A stretch of 40,986 bases of DNA from Planctomycetales bacterium (GCA_020426845.1 JAGQPF010000167.1:1-40986), one strand, 5' to 3'; positions 23,397-31,483 are shown, counted from the first letter of the stretch. Notes: generated by a model not told the origin, from the letters alone. Numbers and translations are program-made.

Positions 23397-25157
23397 TTAC
23401 TGCGTCTCCAAGATCGCCAAGCCGGGCGCCATCGCCTCGAGTTGTTCGGACATGAACCGCTTGACGTTGGCCGTGGTCCGCAGCGTCAGCGCTTGCCGAG
23501 TCACCTTTTCGGCCATCTCCATCGAGACATGGGTGGCCAGCTCCTTGATGGTGGGAATCAGCGCCGGGCTCATGCTGAAGTTGCGCAGACCCATCCCCAA
23601 TAGCAGCGTGAAGGCGCGAGGCTGACCGGCCATTTCACCGCAGAGTGTCACGGGTTTGCGGGCGCGTTTGCAGGCGCGGATGACTTGCGACAGGATTCGC
23701 AGCACCGGCGGCGCCAGCGGCTGGCAGAGGTGGCTGACCTTGGGGTTGTCGCGGTCGGCCGCCATCAGATACTGAACCAGGTCGTTCGAACCGATCGAGA
23801 CGAAGTCGACCGCGTGCAGCATGTCGCCGATCGAGATCGCCGCGGCGGGCACTTCGACCATCATGCCGATGGGCGGCTTGAGGAACGGCTTCTTTTCCTC
23901 TTCGAGGCGCTGGCAAACGCGTCGCACGATGGCCCGCACTCGGTGTAGTTCCTCGAGTGTCGTGATCATCGGGAACATCAACTTGACTTTCCCGCCGTTC
24001 TCGGCCGCGTACTTGGCCGCTCGAAATACGGCTCGCAGCTGGGTGTTGAAGAACTCCGGGTGTTCGAACGAAAGCCGGATGCTGCGCCAGCCCAGGAAGG
24101 GGTTGGCTTCCTGGTGCGTGTGGCCGAGGTAAGGGACCGTCTTGTCTCCGCCAATGTCCAGCGAACGGATGGTGACCTGTTTGCGCGGGCTGGCGTCGAT
24201 AATCTCGCAGTAGGCCTTGAGTTGCTCGTCCTCGTCCGGGACATCTGGATGGGTTAGATAGAGATATTCGGTGCGGAATAGACCGACGCCGGTCGCGCCC
24301 ATGTTGACCGCAGCCTCGGCATCGGCGGCGTTGTTGATATTGGCCAGCAACTGCAGCGGCTGTCCGTCCTCGGTGCGCGCCGGCTGGTCGCGGTTGGCGG
24401 CGAGCTGATCCTTGAGGTTGATGAAGTCGCGTTCGATCTTGCGATAGGCGGCGAGCTGTTCCGGATCCGGGTTGATGATGACGTGGCCATAGCGGCCGTC
24501 GACGATGATCGCGTCGCCGGTTTTGACTTGGCGGAGGATCCCGGACACGCCCGAGACCGCCGGAATGCCTCGGCTACGGGCGATGATGGCCGCGTGGCTG
24601 GTCTGGCTGCCGGCTTCGGTCACGATGCCGTGCACGTCGGCGCCGCCGAGCGCGACGACTTGCGACGGCAACAACTCGCCCGCCACAACGATCAGCGAGC
24701 CCGGCAGCGAGGTGTTCTGTTTGGGCACGTCCGAAAGGTGGGCGCTGAGCCGGATGACCACATCCTGGACGTCGTTGAGCCGTTCGCGGAGATAGGGGTC
24801 CTGAGTCCGCGAGAAGAGTGCGCTGTACTCGTTGAGCAGCCGGTGCAGGGCGGCTTGGGCGGTGAGCCGGTCTTTGACGATCCAGGTTCGCACCTTCTCG
24901 GTGAAAGCGGCATCCCGCAGGATCGACAGATGGACCGCGAAAATCGCGGCCTCAGGGCCCCCTACCTGGGATTCAACCTTCGATCGCAACGCGTTCAGAT
25001 CGACGGCCGTCTGGTCGCGCGCAGTCTCGTACGCCGCCAGTTCCGCAGTCACCTCGGAATCTTCCAGACGCTTTGTGTCCGGATTCACGAAGATTTGGTG
25101 GATGCAGTAGGCCGTGCCCGTCGAGACACCTGGAGATACGGGAATTCCCTTGCGCAT
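23397..25157 (-). CDS. ptsI: Phosphoenolpyruvate-protein phosphotransferase (enzyme I)
   Basis: This 586-residue protein is enzyme I of the phosphotransferase system, which takes phosphate from PEP and passes it to HPr. The phosphorylated histidine is His188 in TEAGSQTSHAAIIARSRGIPAV, one residue from the E. coli position. The PEP-binding domain shows GVGLFRTEYLYL, GGDKTVPYL, GMMVEVPAA, FVSIGSNDLVQYLMAADRDN and the catalytic cysteine in TLCGEMAG. The ATG at 25157 (MRKGIPVSPG) is the natural start. No HPr, HPr kinase or enzyme II gene is in the window, so it may serve a regulatory PTS. Confidence 0.96.
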   Translation of the reverse strand: MRKGIPVSPGVSTGTAYCIHQIFVNPDTKRLEDSEVTAELAAYETARDQTAVDLNALRSKVESQVGGPEAAIFAVHLSILRDAAFTEKVRTWIVKDRLTAQAALHRLLNEYSALFSRTQDPYLRERLNDVQDVVIRLSAHLSDVPKQNTSLPGSLIVVAGELLPSQVVALGGADVHGIVTEAGSQTSHAAIIARSRGIPAVSGVSGILRQVKTGDAIIVDGRYGHVIINPDPEQLAAYRKIERDFINLKDQLAANRDQPARTEDGQPLQLLANINNAADAEAAVNMGATGVGLFRTEYLYLTHPDVPDEDEQLKAYCEIIDASPRKQVTIRSLDIGGDKTVPYLGHTHQEANPFLGWRSIRLSFEHPEFFNTQLRAVFRAAKYAAENGGKVKLMFPMITTLEELHRVRAIVRRVCQRLEEEKKPFLKPPIGMMVEVPAAAISIGDMLHAVDFVSIGSNDLVQYLMAADRDNPKVSHLCQPLAPPVLRILSQVIRACKRARKPVTLCGEMAGQPRAFTLLLGMGLRNFSMSPALIPTIKELATHVSMEMAEKVTRQALTLRTTANVKRFMSEQLEAMAPGLAILETQ

Positions 25158-25524
25158 GCGAGAAGGTATACCAGGGGGCCAACGGGTCGACAAACGGGGG
25201 TAGGCTCAAGTGGCGTCCGAAACAGCCGACTGGGGACTGGACTGGGGACTGGACTGGGCTGGTTGGGGCTGGATCAGCACCTCACCGAAAAGATGGCGAG
25301 GGGATGAAAATTGCTGGCCCGGCTGGCAGGTTCGGTTGTGACTAAAGTGCCTCATCGCTATATTTTAACCCCATCTATAACTTGGTAACGGCGGCGATGG
25401 CCGTTGACGGCAGTGTGGCGCCAAATTTGCGCCCTGCGGCCCCTCCCGCCCGTTTCCTCCCGTTAACCAATTCCATCCCCCATATCCCCCCAAACCTTAC
25501 TGGTGCCCTCAGCGGACATAGCGG
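25158..25524. other. 367-bp divergent intergenic region
   Basis: This region separates ptsI (minus) from the fabZ-like gene (plus). It contains a short low-complexity tandem of GACTGGGGACTG at 25228-25262 (nearly three copies of 12 bp) and an AT-rich patch with a promoter-like sequence at 25336-25364. No gene is seen. Confidence 0.7.
25336..25364 (+). promoter_or_regulatory. Candidate sigma-70-like promoter for the acyl-chain gene cluster
   Basis: TTGTGA (25336-25341) and TATATT (25359-25364) are 17 bp apart in a locally AT-rich stretch. Transcription would begin near 25371 and leave a leader of about 150 bases before the ATG at 25525. Confidence 0.42.
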
Positions 25525-26019
25525 ATGGAATTTCAGCAGATCGACCGGATTGACGAGTGGGAGCCCGGCAAGTTCATCCAGGCCCATCGGTTGCTTCGCG
25601 CCGAGGAGACGATTCTCAAAGACCACTTCCCCTTGTTCCCGGTGATGCCGGGGGTGCTTATGTTGGAGGCCTGTTTTCAGGCCGGCATGTGGCTGGTGCT
25701 GGCGACCGACGCGTTTGAGCATCCGTTGGTCACGCTCCAGGCGGCCAGAAATGTCAAATACAGCGATTTCGTGACGCCGGGGCAGACTTTGACGGTCACG
25801 ATGGATGTGTTGAAGCACGAGGAGCAAACCACCTCGTTTAAAGCAAAGGGGACCGTTGCGGGACCCGATAAAGAGTCGACAGTTGCGTTCACGGCCCGCA
25901 TGGTGCTGGAACGCCGCCATGTCGCGGACCACTATCCGTTGCGTGCCGCCTCCGAAGGCGCCATGCGGCGTGGGTTGCGAGACCTTTTTGAGGAATTGAC
26001 CCGGTCCGAAACAAACTGA
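25525..26019 (+). CDS. FabZ-like 3-hydroxyacyl-ACP dehydratase
   Basis: This 164-residue hotdog-fold protein resembles FabZ, which dehydrates 3-hydroxyacyl-ACP in fatty acid elongation. The catalytic motif is intact: DHFPLFPVMPGVLMLEACFQAG with His34 and Glu48, the same pair used by FabA and FabZ. The later AARNVKYSDFVTPGQTL matches the family's beta-strand region. A C-terminal extension of about 20 residues is not typical. The start is an ATG at 25525. It is the first gene of a plus-strand unit with an acyl carrier protein, a second hotdog protein and a FabF-like synthase, which points to a dedicated acyl-chain pathway separate from the housekeeping fab genes. Confidence 0.9.
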   Translation: MEFQQIDRIDEWEPGKFIQAHRLLRAEETILKDHFPLFPVMPGVLMLEACFQAGMWLVLATDAFEHPLVTLQAARNVKYSDFVTPGQTLTVTMDVLKHEEQTTSFKAKGTVAGPDKESTVAFTARMVLERRHVADHYPLRAASEGAMRRGLRDLFEELTRSETN

Positions 26020-26161
26020 CCCCAAGCGATGCGGATTGGGCCAGTGGTCGATCGACGGATCAAACCAAATCAACTCATGGAAACAGCGGGCTTCGCACCT
26101 ACGGGCAGTGTGCCTCGTCGAGCCGAGCCAGTCAAAATCATTTGATGTTATTGGAGACGAA

Positions 26162-26551
26162 ATGCCTACCAAAGACGAAGTGTTCGATAAGGTGCAGACG
26201 GCCCTGGTTGATGCGTTGGGAGTCGATGACGACGAAGTGACCCGAGATGCCACGATGGTGGGCGACCTCGGCGCCGAGTCGATTGACTTCCTCGACATCG
26301 TGTTTCGCTTGGAAAAGGCGTTCGAGATCGAGATTCCGCAAGCCGACCTGTTCCCTCAGGACGTGCTGACCGACGCCCAATACGTCGAGGACGGCAAGGT
26401 CAACGCCGCCGGCCTGGTTGTGCTGAAGGAGCGCATGCCGTTTGCCGACCTCTCGAAGTTCGAGACGAATCCGGTGGTGCAGGAATTCGGCGAAATGCTC
26501 ACTGTCAACGACCTTTGCCGCTACATCGAGTCGCGAGTCGGGGCCGAGTAG
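26162..26551 (+). CDS. Acyl carrier protein with a long internal insertion
   Basis: This 129-residue protein is an acyl carrier protein; typical ACPs have about 77 residues. The phosphopantetheine site is DLGAESIDFLDIVF with Ser40, and helices I and II look normal. After FEIEIPQADLFP (about 53-64) the normal turn into helix III is replaced by about 45 extra residues (VEDGKVNAAGLVVLKERMPF and neighbours) before the final LTVNDLCRYIESRV. The insertion lies where partner enzymes dock, so it may confer specificity for the neighbouring FabZ- and FabF-like proteins. The ATG at 26162 has GGAGACGAA directly upstream. It lies 142 bp after the first hotdog gene. Confidence 0.9.
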   Translation: MPTKDEVFDKVQTALVDALGVDDDEVTRDATMVGDLGAESIDFLDIVFRLEKAFEIEIPQADLFPQDVLTDAQYVEDGKVNAAGLVVLKERMPFADLSKFETNPVVQEFGEMLTVNDLCRYIESRVGAE

Positions 26552-26648
26552 ATCTCTTTGCGATTGCCTGTGGCGGGCGCCCGTGGTGCACCTGCAGCTG
26601 CTGCCGCAGACCGCAAGTTCAGTCATGAATTACCGGTGACGATGCGCC

Positions 26649-27176
26649 ATGCGCTGGATGTGGATTGACCGTTTTGTGGAGTTTCGCAGCGGCGAACGCG
26701 CCGTGGCGATCAAGAACACCACGCTGAGCGACCCGCCCTGTGACGGCTATTTGCCGGCGCTGTCGCTGTACCCGCACGCGTTGATCATCGAGGGCATGGC
26801 GCAGACCGCCGGTTTGCTGGTGGGCGAGGCCAAAGCCTTCAAGACGCGCGTCGTGCTGGCCAAGGTGGGCAAGGCGGAGTTTCGTCGGCCCGTGGCCGCG
26901 GGCAGCCAACTGCGCTTTGAGGCGAAAGTGGAGGACATCCAGGAGGATGGAGCGATCGCCTCGGGCGTCGTGCTCGCCGATGGCGAGCTGCAGGGCGAGC
27001 TTGAACTGATCTTCGCCCATCTGGACGACCGCTTCCCCGACCCGATCTTTGAGCCCCATCTGCTGCTGGCCATGCTGCGTTTGTTCGGCGTCTACGATGT
27101 CGGCGTGGATGCTGGAGGGGACCGATTGGAGCCGCCCGAGCACCTGTTGATTGCCGAGCGGGAGCAATTTGCCTGA
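26649..27176 (+). CDS. FabA/FabZ-like hotdog protein lacking the catalytic histidine
   Basis: This 175-residue protein keeps the dehydratase fold: YPHALIIEGMAQTAGLLVGEA matches the HFPGxPVMPGVLIIEAMAQ helix, with Glu48 in the same register as in the gene at 25525. Position 34, where FabZ has its catalytic histidine, is tyrosine (GYLPALS). It is therefore unlikely to dehydrate by the standard mechanism, and could be an inactive partner in a heterodimer, a thioesterase-like or binding protein. I used the ATG at 26649; another ATG seven bases earlier is in a different frame. It lies 97 bp after the ACP gene and about 200 bp before fabF. Confidence 0.82.
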   Translation: MRWMWIDRFVEFRSGERAVAIKNTTLSDPPCDGYLPALSLYPHALIIEGMAQTAGLLVGEAKAFKTRVVLAKVGKAEFRRPVAAGSQLRFEAKVEDIQEDGAIASGVVLADGELQGELELIFAHLDDRFPDPIFEPHLLLAMLRLFGVYDVGVDAGGDRLEPPEHLLIAEREQFA

Positions 27177-27378
27177 TTGGCGGTTGGTTCCGCCGTCATG
27201 CGGGACGGCGTCCCCATGACCGCGCAAATGGCCGCAGGCCGGGGGCGGCGTCTGCGGGCCCAAATCCACGACTCGCATCGGCGAGATGGCCGTTCTGTGC
27301 TCTAATGGCGGAAGTTCGGCCGGGGCCATGTTACTGCGGCCCAACCACTGTTCCCCTTTGCTCGATCGAGGACCATTC

Positions 27379-28659
27379 ATGAGACGCCGGGTCGTGATCA
27401 CCGGGATTGGCGTGATCAATCCGTTGGGCGCCAACGTGGAGACGATGTGGCAGGCGCTGTGTGAGGGCAAGTCGGGCGTCGACTACACCACCGTCTTTGA
27501 TGCGAGCCGTTTCCCCACCAAATTCAGCTCCGAAGTCCGGAATTGGGATTATCGCACGGCGGGGCTCGACCCGGAGATCTGGGAGCAGCGCGGACGACAT
27601 AGCAAGTTCGCCGCCGGAGCGGCGCTGCAGGCCGTCGCTGACTCCGGAGCGCTCGAGACACCGATCGATCCGGTGCGCGTCGGTGTGTACCTCGGCAGCG
27701 GCGAGGGAAGTCAGGACTTCGACGCCTTCACTCGCATTGTCACCGCCTCGCTGCGCGAGAATGACATCGATATGGCCAAGCTGCTCAAGGCCGGGCTTGG
27801 GTTGCTCGACCCGAAACTTGAAATGGAGCAAGAGCCGAACGTGCCGGCCGGACATCTGGCCAGCTTGTTCAACGCTCAAGGGCCTAACGCCAACTGCCTG
27901 ACGGCCTGCGCCGCCTCCAGTCAGGCGATCGGCGAGGCGACCGAGATGATCCGCCGCGGCGACGCGGATGTGATGATCTCCGGCGGCGCTCACAGCATGA
28001 TTCACCCGCTGGGCGTGACGGGCTTCAACCTGTTGACCGCACTGTCCAAGAACAACGACGAGCCGAAGAAGGCGTCGCGACCGTTCGACCTCCATCGCGA
28101 TGGCTTTGTGCTCGGCGAAGGCGGCGCGATGATCGTCTTGGAGGAGCTGGAGCGGGCCAAGGCGCGCGGCGCCAATATCTATGGCGAAGTGCTTGGTTAC
28201 GGCACGACTGCCGACGCCTTTCGCATTACCGACATTCATCCCGAAGGCCGCGGGGCCATCGCTTGCATGCGGATGGCGCTGAAGGACGCGGGCATCGAGC
28301 CGCAGCAGGTCGACTACGTCAATGCACACGGCACCAGCACCAAAGTGAACGATCGCGTCGAGACCGTCGCTTGCCGCGAGGTGTTCGGCGAGCACGCGAT
28401 GTCGACTCCGGTCTCCAGCACCAAGAGCATGATGGGCCATTTGATCGCCGCCGCCGGGGCGACCGAGATGATCGTCTGTCTGATGGCGATGAAGCACAAC
28501 GTGCTGCCGCCGACCATCAACTACGAGTTCCCCGATCCCGAGTGCGACTTGGACTACATCCCCAACGAGGCCCGCGAGGCGAACTGCCGGATCGCGCTGT
28601 CGAACAGCTTTGGATTCGGTGGCCAAAACATCTCGTTGGTGGTGGGTCCCTGCGAATAA
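27379..28659 (+). CDS. fabF: Beta-ketoacyl-ACP synthase, KAS II type (FabF-like)
   Basis: This 426-residue protein condenses malonyl-ACP with an acyl-ACP. The catalytic triad is complete: Cys177 in LTACAASSQAIG, His317 in NAHGTSTKVND and His354 in KSMMGHLIAAAG. The N-terminal RVVITGIGVINPLG and C-terminal NSFGFGGQN are family hallmarks. A stretch of about 25 residues near 120-155 (LRENDIDMAKLLKAGLGLLDP) is longer than in standard FabF and may shape chain specificity. The start is an ATG at 27379. It closes the FabZ-ACP-hotdog-FabF unit. It may be a specialised rather than the housekeeping synthase. Confidence 0.93.
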   Translation: MRRRVVITGIGVINPLGANVETMWQALCEGKSGVDYTTVFDASRFPTKFSSEVRNWDYRTAGLDPEIWEQRGRHSKFAAGAALQAVADSGALETPIDPVRVGVYLGSGEGSQDFDAFTRIVTASLRENDIDMAKLLKAGLGLLDPKLEMEQEPNVPAGHLASLFNAQGPNANCLTACAASSQAIGEATEMIRRGDADVMISGGAHSMIHPLGVTGFNLLTALSKNNDEPKKASRPFDLHRDGFVLGEGGAMIVLEELERAKARGANIYGEVLGYGTTADAFRITDIHPEGRGAIACMRMALKDAGIEPQQVDYVNAHGTSTKVNDRVETVACREVFGEHAMSTPVSSTKSMMGHLIAAAGATEMIVCLMAMKHNVLPPTINYEFPDPECDLDYIPNEAREANCRIALSNSFGFGGQNISLVVGPCE

Positions 28660-28686
28660 TCGGCGCATACACGGCAGCGTGCTTGC

Positions 28687-28713
28687 AAGGAAACCCGAAG
28701 CGTCAGCGAGGGA
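28687..28713. repeat. Single copy of the 'AAGGAAACCCGAAGCG' element after fabF
   Basis: One copy of the dispersed element AAGGAAACCCGAAGCGTCAG lies about 27 bp after the fabF stop codon. It matches the unit at 9694-9783 (reverse orientation), the inverted pair at 19657-19735 and the copy at 33147. Confidence 0.85.
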
Positions 28714-28747
28714 TCAAGCATCGGCGCAAGCCACGGCAGAAATAGAA

Positions 28748-28794
28748 ACTCCCCGGTGAGGCGATCAAGGCAACGTGATCGCCCAACGGGGAGT
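28748..28794. terminator. Two-part stem-loop between convergent genes
   Basis: ACTCCCCG (28748-28755) pairs with CGGGGAGT (28787-28794), and inside it GGCGATCA (28760-28767) pairs with TGATCGCC (28776-28783), leaving an 8-base loop. The structure lies between the convergent fabF and lipoprotein genes and is probably a terminator in both directions, although the flanking T-tracts are short. Confidence 0.65.
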
Positions 28795-28862
28795 GTTCCG
28801 ACGTTAAATCTTTGTTGCCGCTGTCAACTTTCTGTCTGTCGGCGGCGTGATCCCATCGACGC

Positions 28863-29336
28863 TTATCGACCGATCGACGGCGGGTTGGGATTCAGGAAGT
28901 CGCGCGGGCCCATCATCGTGTAGTACGGGTAGGCATAAGTGCCCGAGGGCGGACCCGGCTGGATGTTGGTGGGATCGTGGCCATGCGGCAACGTGCCCAC
29001 TCGCGCCGGCGCACCGTTGTGCAAGGCCCCGGCCAATCGGCCACCGCAACGACCGCCACCGCAGGCGCCGTTGCACGTGCCGTCGCCGTTGCAGCCGGCC
29101 ATTCGGCCACCACGTCCGCCACGGCCGGCGTTGCAGCCTTGGCAGTTGCCCGACTGGCAACCGCCGCCCGAGCCGCATTCGCAGCCACCGCCGCAACCAC
29201 ACGCCGAGCCGCAGGAGTCGCAGCCGACGATGGTGTCTCCACAACTGCCGCAGTTGGAGGCCAAGTTGTGGTGTTGGCAGCCACTGCCCAGGGCCATCAA
29301 CGCCACAGCCGCCACGTACATCATGTGTTTGGTCAT
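28863..29336 (-). CDS. Cys/Gly-rich planctomycete lipoprotein
   Basis: This 157-residue protein has a lipoprotein signal: MTKHMMYVAAVALMALGSGC, with the lipobox LGSGC putting the acylated Cys at residue 20. The mature part has about 16 more cysteines in Gly-rich CG, CxxC and GGxC spacings up to about residue 105. The conserved-looking tail is AYPYYTMMGPRDFLNPNPP, ending in SIGR; I recall a similar tail in other Pirellulaceae proteins of unknown role. I chose the ATG at 29336 because GGAAGGA lies seven bases before it. Such cysteine density could mean disulfide cross-linking of an outer-surface or cell-wall protein, or metal binding. Function is unknown. Confidence 0.8.
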   Translation of the reverse strand: MTKHMMYVAAVALMALGSGCQHHNLASNCGSCGDTIVGCDSCGSACGCGGGCECGSGGGCQSGNCQGCNAGRGGRGGRMAGCNGDGTCNGACGGGRCGGRLAGALHNGAPARVGTLPHGHDPTNIQPGPPSGTYAYPYYTMMGPRDFLNPNPPSIGR

Positions 29337-29782
29337 TGCTAGTTCCTTCCGCATATCCCTAGAGCCGGGAGGCGCCTCGCGGCAGCCATCCGATTGGGTC
29401 GGGCCGTGGGACGTGATCAAGTCGCCACTCGTGAGACATGCAGGGAGCGGCGGATGAGATAGGAGGCCGTTGAAAGTCAATTGCCGATCGGCAATCCTCA
29501 TCCATCGGTTGAGGGTGCTCGGTTCGCCAAAGGGTGATTCTCAACAAGCCGTTGGGTCTGTGTCCTTTTCATCGGCGGACTATCCCGGAATATTGAGAGA
29601 ATCACTGCATCCGGCAATTCTCGTATAATCCGCAACGGCCTCAGATCGTGGCACAGGCTGCCAGACTGTGAGGGTTGTCGTGGCACAGGCTGCCAGCCTG
29701 TGGTTGTCGTGGCACAGGCTGTGATGGTTGCGGTTGTCTCCGCAGGTTGCAGGCTGGCAGCCTGCACTACGTTGGGTAATTG
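29337..29782. other. 446-bp divergent intergenic region with hairpin repeats
   Basis: This region lies between the minus-strand lipoprotein and the plus-strand metallophosphatase. Its right half holds the 'CACAGGCTGCCAGCCTGTG' repeats (29652-29766). The left half shows no gene; the open minus-strand frame upstream of the lipoprotein has no ribosome binding site or domain. No clear promoter is visible. Confidence 0.6.
29652..29766. repeat. Four copies of the 'CAGGCTGCCAGCCTG' palindrome
   Basis: Palindromic elements lie at 29652-29670, 29684-29702, about 29713-29722 (truncated) and 29748-29766, the last in the TGCAGGCTGGCAGCCTGCA version. They are nearly identical to those at 5662-5710, 24 kb away. 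The last copy ends 17 bp before the metallophosphatase start codon, so the hairpin would be in the leader or promoter. Confidence 0.88.
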
Positions 29783-30643
29783 ATGTCGGATGTGCAGTCC
29801 ATCTTGCGAGTCTACCGGAAGGCCGCCGAGGCGAATCTGCGCACGCCCGGTCGCGTGGGCTGTGTGGTGCACATCGGCGAGCCGACGGGTTGCCCCGGTG
29901 ACGATGTCGTCGTCTCTGCCGATCTGCACGGGCATCGCGTTAACTTGGGGCGAATCCTGAAATATGCCGATCTCGAGGCCCAGCCGCGCCGGCATTTAGT
30001 GCTTCAGGAGGTCTGCCACGGCGGGCCGTTCTACCCGGGCACGCGAGCCTGTATGTCGCACCTGATGTTGGAGGATGTCGCGAGGCTCAAGGTACAGTAT
30101 CCCGATCGCGTCCACTTCCTGCTCAGCAATCACGAATTGGCCGAACTCATTGAGTTGGCGATCGTGAAAGGGAACCGGATGCTGAATCTCCAGTTTCGCT
30201 TCGGCATGGAGCAGCAATACGGTGAGGCGGCGGAAGAGATCCGCGCCGCCGCCTGTGAATTCATTCGCAGCTGCCCCCTGGCAATACGGCTTTCCAATCG
30301 CATTTGGGTTTCTCATAGCGCCCCGGCGGACCTGGACCTGGAGGCGTTTGACGCCGAGGTCTTCTCTCGTCCGCTTCGAAACCCCGATCTGGTTCGCGGT
30401 GGCGCCGCCTTCCGACTGGTGTGGGGGCGAGATTTCCGCCAGGAAAACGCCGACGCCTTCGCAAGGCTCGTCGACGCCGACCTGCTGGTCCACGGGCATG
30501 AGCCCTGCGAGACGGGCTATTGCGTGCCCAACACGCGACAGCTCGTGCTGGACTCCAGCAAATCGCCGGCTTGCTGCCTCCACGTTCCCCTCGGGGCGCC
30601 GCCCGTGATGGGAGAGCTCCTCCGCGGACTACGTTTTCTTTAG
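29783..30643 (+). CDS. Calcineurin-like metallophosphoesterase
   Basis: This 286-residue protein has the two-metal phosphoesterase pattern. The first metal motif is the atypical DLHGHRVNLGRIL (SADLHGH), followed by LLSNHELAELIEL in place of GNHE, SNRIWVSHSAP for the first histidine block, and LLVHGHEPCETGY for the last. Ordinary members read GDxHG and GDxxDRG; here the second Asp motif seems to be replaced by LQEVCHGGPFYPG, so the metal site is divergent. The ATG at 29783 is preferred to a TTG one codon before. The protein family in planctomycetes is often annotated as serine/threonine phosphatase, but its substrate is unknown. The small membrane gene follows after 50 bp. Confidence 0.83.
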   Translation: MSDVQSILRVYRKAAEANLRTPGRVGCVVHIGEPTGCPGDDVVVSADLHGHRVNLGRILKYADLEAQPRRHLVLQEVCHGGPFYPGTRACMSHLMLEDVARLKVQYPDRVHFLLSNHELAELIELAIVKGNRMLNLQFRFGMEQQYGEAAEEIRAAACEFIRSCPLAIRLSNRIWVSHSAPADLDLEAFDAEVFSRPLRNPDLVRGGAAFRLVWGRDFRQENADAFARLVDADLLVHGHEPCETGYCVPNTRQLVLDSSKSPACCLHVPLGAPPVMGELLRGLRFL

Positions 30644-30693
30644 CAGGCCGGGGGCCGTTTTCAGCCGGCTGTTGGACGAGAGGAAAGGATCAC

Positions 30694-30888
30694 ATGCGAT
30701 TTGGCATCCGCGGCATCATGATGCTGACATTGGTGGTCGCGGTCGGGATGGCCGCCGTGTACCAGTTCTATCTGGCGTCCGTGACCGGGGATCGCTTCCG
30801 GCTGCTGTTGGGAATGGTGATCTTGTGTGCAGGGCCGATGTTGGCGTGGGTGGTCGTGGGCGCCGTGAGCCGCTGGTGGTCCGACTGA
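30694..30888 (+). CDS. Small two-helix membrane protein
   Basis: This 64-residue protein has two hydrophobic segments (about residues 8-26 and 37-58) and a basic start, MRFGIRGIMMLTLVVAVG. N-termini of the type MRF-x-IR-x-x-x-x-LTLVVA recur, as I recall, in many small planctomycete membrane proteins of unknown role. The ATG at 30694 is preceded by AGGAAAGGA at a spacing of six bases, which is a strong ribosome binding site. It is 50 bp after the metallophosphatase gene and may be co-transcribed with it. Confidence 0.75.
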   Translation: MRFGIRGIMMLTLVVAVGMAAVYQFYLASVTGDRFRLLLGMVILCAGPMLAWVVVGAVSRWWSD

Positions 30889-31483
30889 CCAGCGCCGAAT
30901 TCGGTCGAATCGCGCCGCTGTGATAGTTTTGGCACGACATGTGCAATTAGGTGGACAACCTCGGTCGGGCCGGAACAGAGAAGAGGCGCTTTGTATCGGG
31001 CCGGAACCTGAGAAGATCAAGCGGAACGGGAAGAGGCGCCCATTCCGTGGGAAAATGAGCTGCTTGGTGCACTTGCCATCTTGCAGCTCTTTTTTTTGCG
31101 CATTGCCCAGGCTTTTCGTGCCTTCTTGGGCGATCAATCACATCCAGGCACTCTGCCTGGCGCACGGCGAGCATCGTCGGCTCGCCACCCGTAGGGCCTT
31201 GAAACCGACGGGGTGACGGACTCTGGCCAAGTCTGCAATCGGCCAGGGTGTTGCATTTTGCCTGTATTATTTTGCTGCAGATGTTGCGTTTTGATACAGT
31301 TACATAGTGTGCAAGCAGTTGGCTTGACGGGCCGTTTGGAAATTATCTTCAAAAAATCTCCACCCACGTCGTCCGCAGCTTCGTTGGTTTTTCGCGAAAT
31401 CGTGAGTACTTTGGGAATTACGCCTCGTTTAGATGGTTGAGGCGCCAATTTGCCGGGCCGACATGGAATCAGAAGGAAACAAC
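30889..31483. other. 595-bp intergenic region with a terminator and an AT-rich leader
   Basis: The first part repeats the phrase TCGGGCCGGAAC twice, 30 bp apart, with a GAAGAGGCGC after each, and ends in an intrinsic terminator at 31057-31097. The second part (about 31240-31440) is markedly more AT-rich than the rest of the window and precedes the PSCyt2/PSD1 gene; it probably holds its promoter, with TTGACG at 31323-31328 as a possible -35 box but no convincing -10. No gene is seen. Confidence 0.6.
31057..31097 (+). terminator. Intrinsic terminator
   Basis: GAGCTGC (31057-31063) pairs perfectly with GCAGCTC (31083-31089) and is followed by eight T residues (31090-31097). The loop is long, 19 bases. 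It is 170 bp past the small membrane protein gene, so it either ends that transcript or an unannotated short RNA. Confidence 0.7.

Noticed and set aside
25525..28659. Ladderane or aryl-polyene biosynthesis cluster
   Set aside because: The ACP/FabZ/FabF mix is reminiscent, but there are no radical-SAM, desaturase, acyltransferase or ketoreductase genes, so the assignment would be unsupported.
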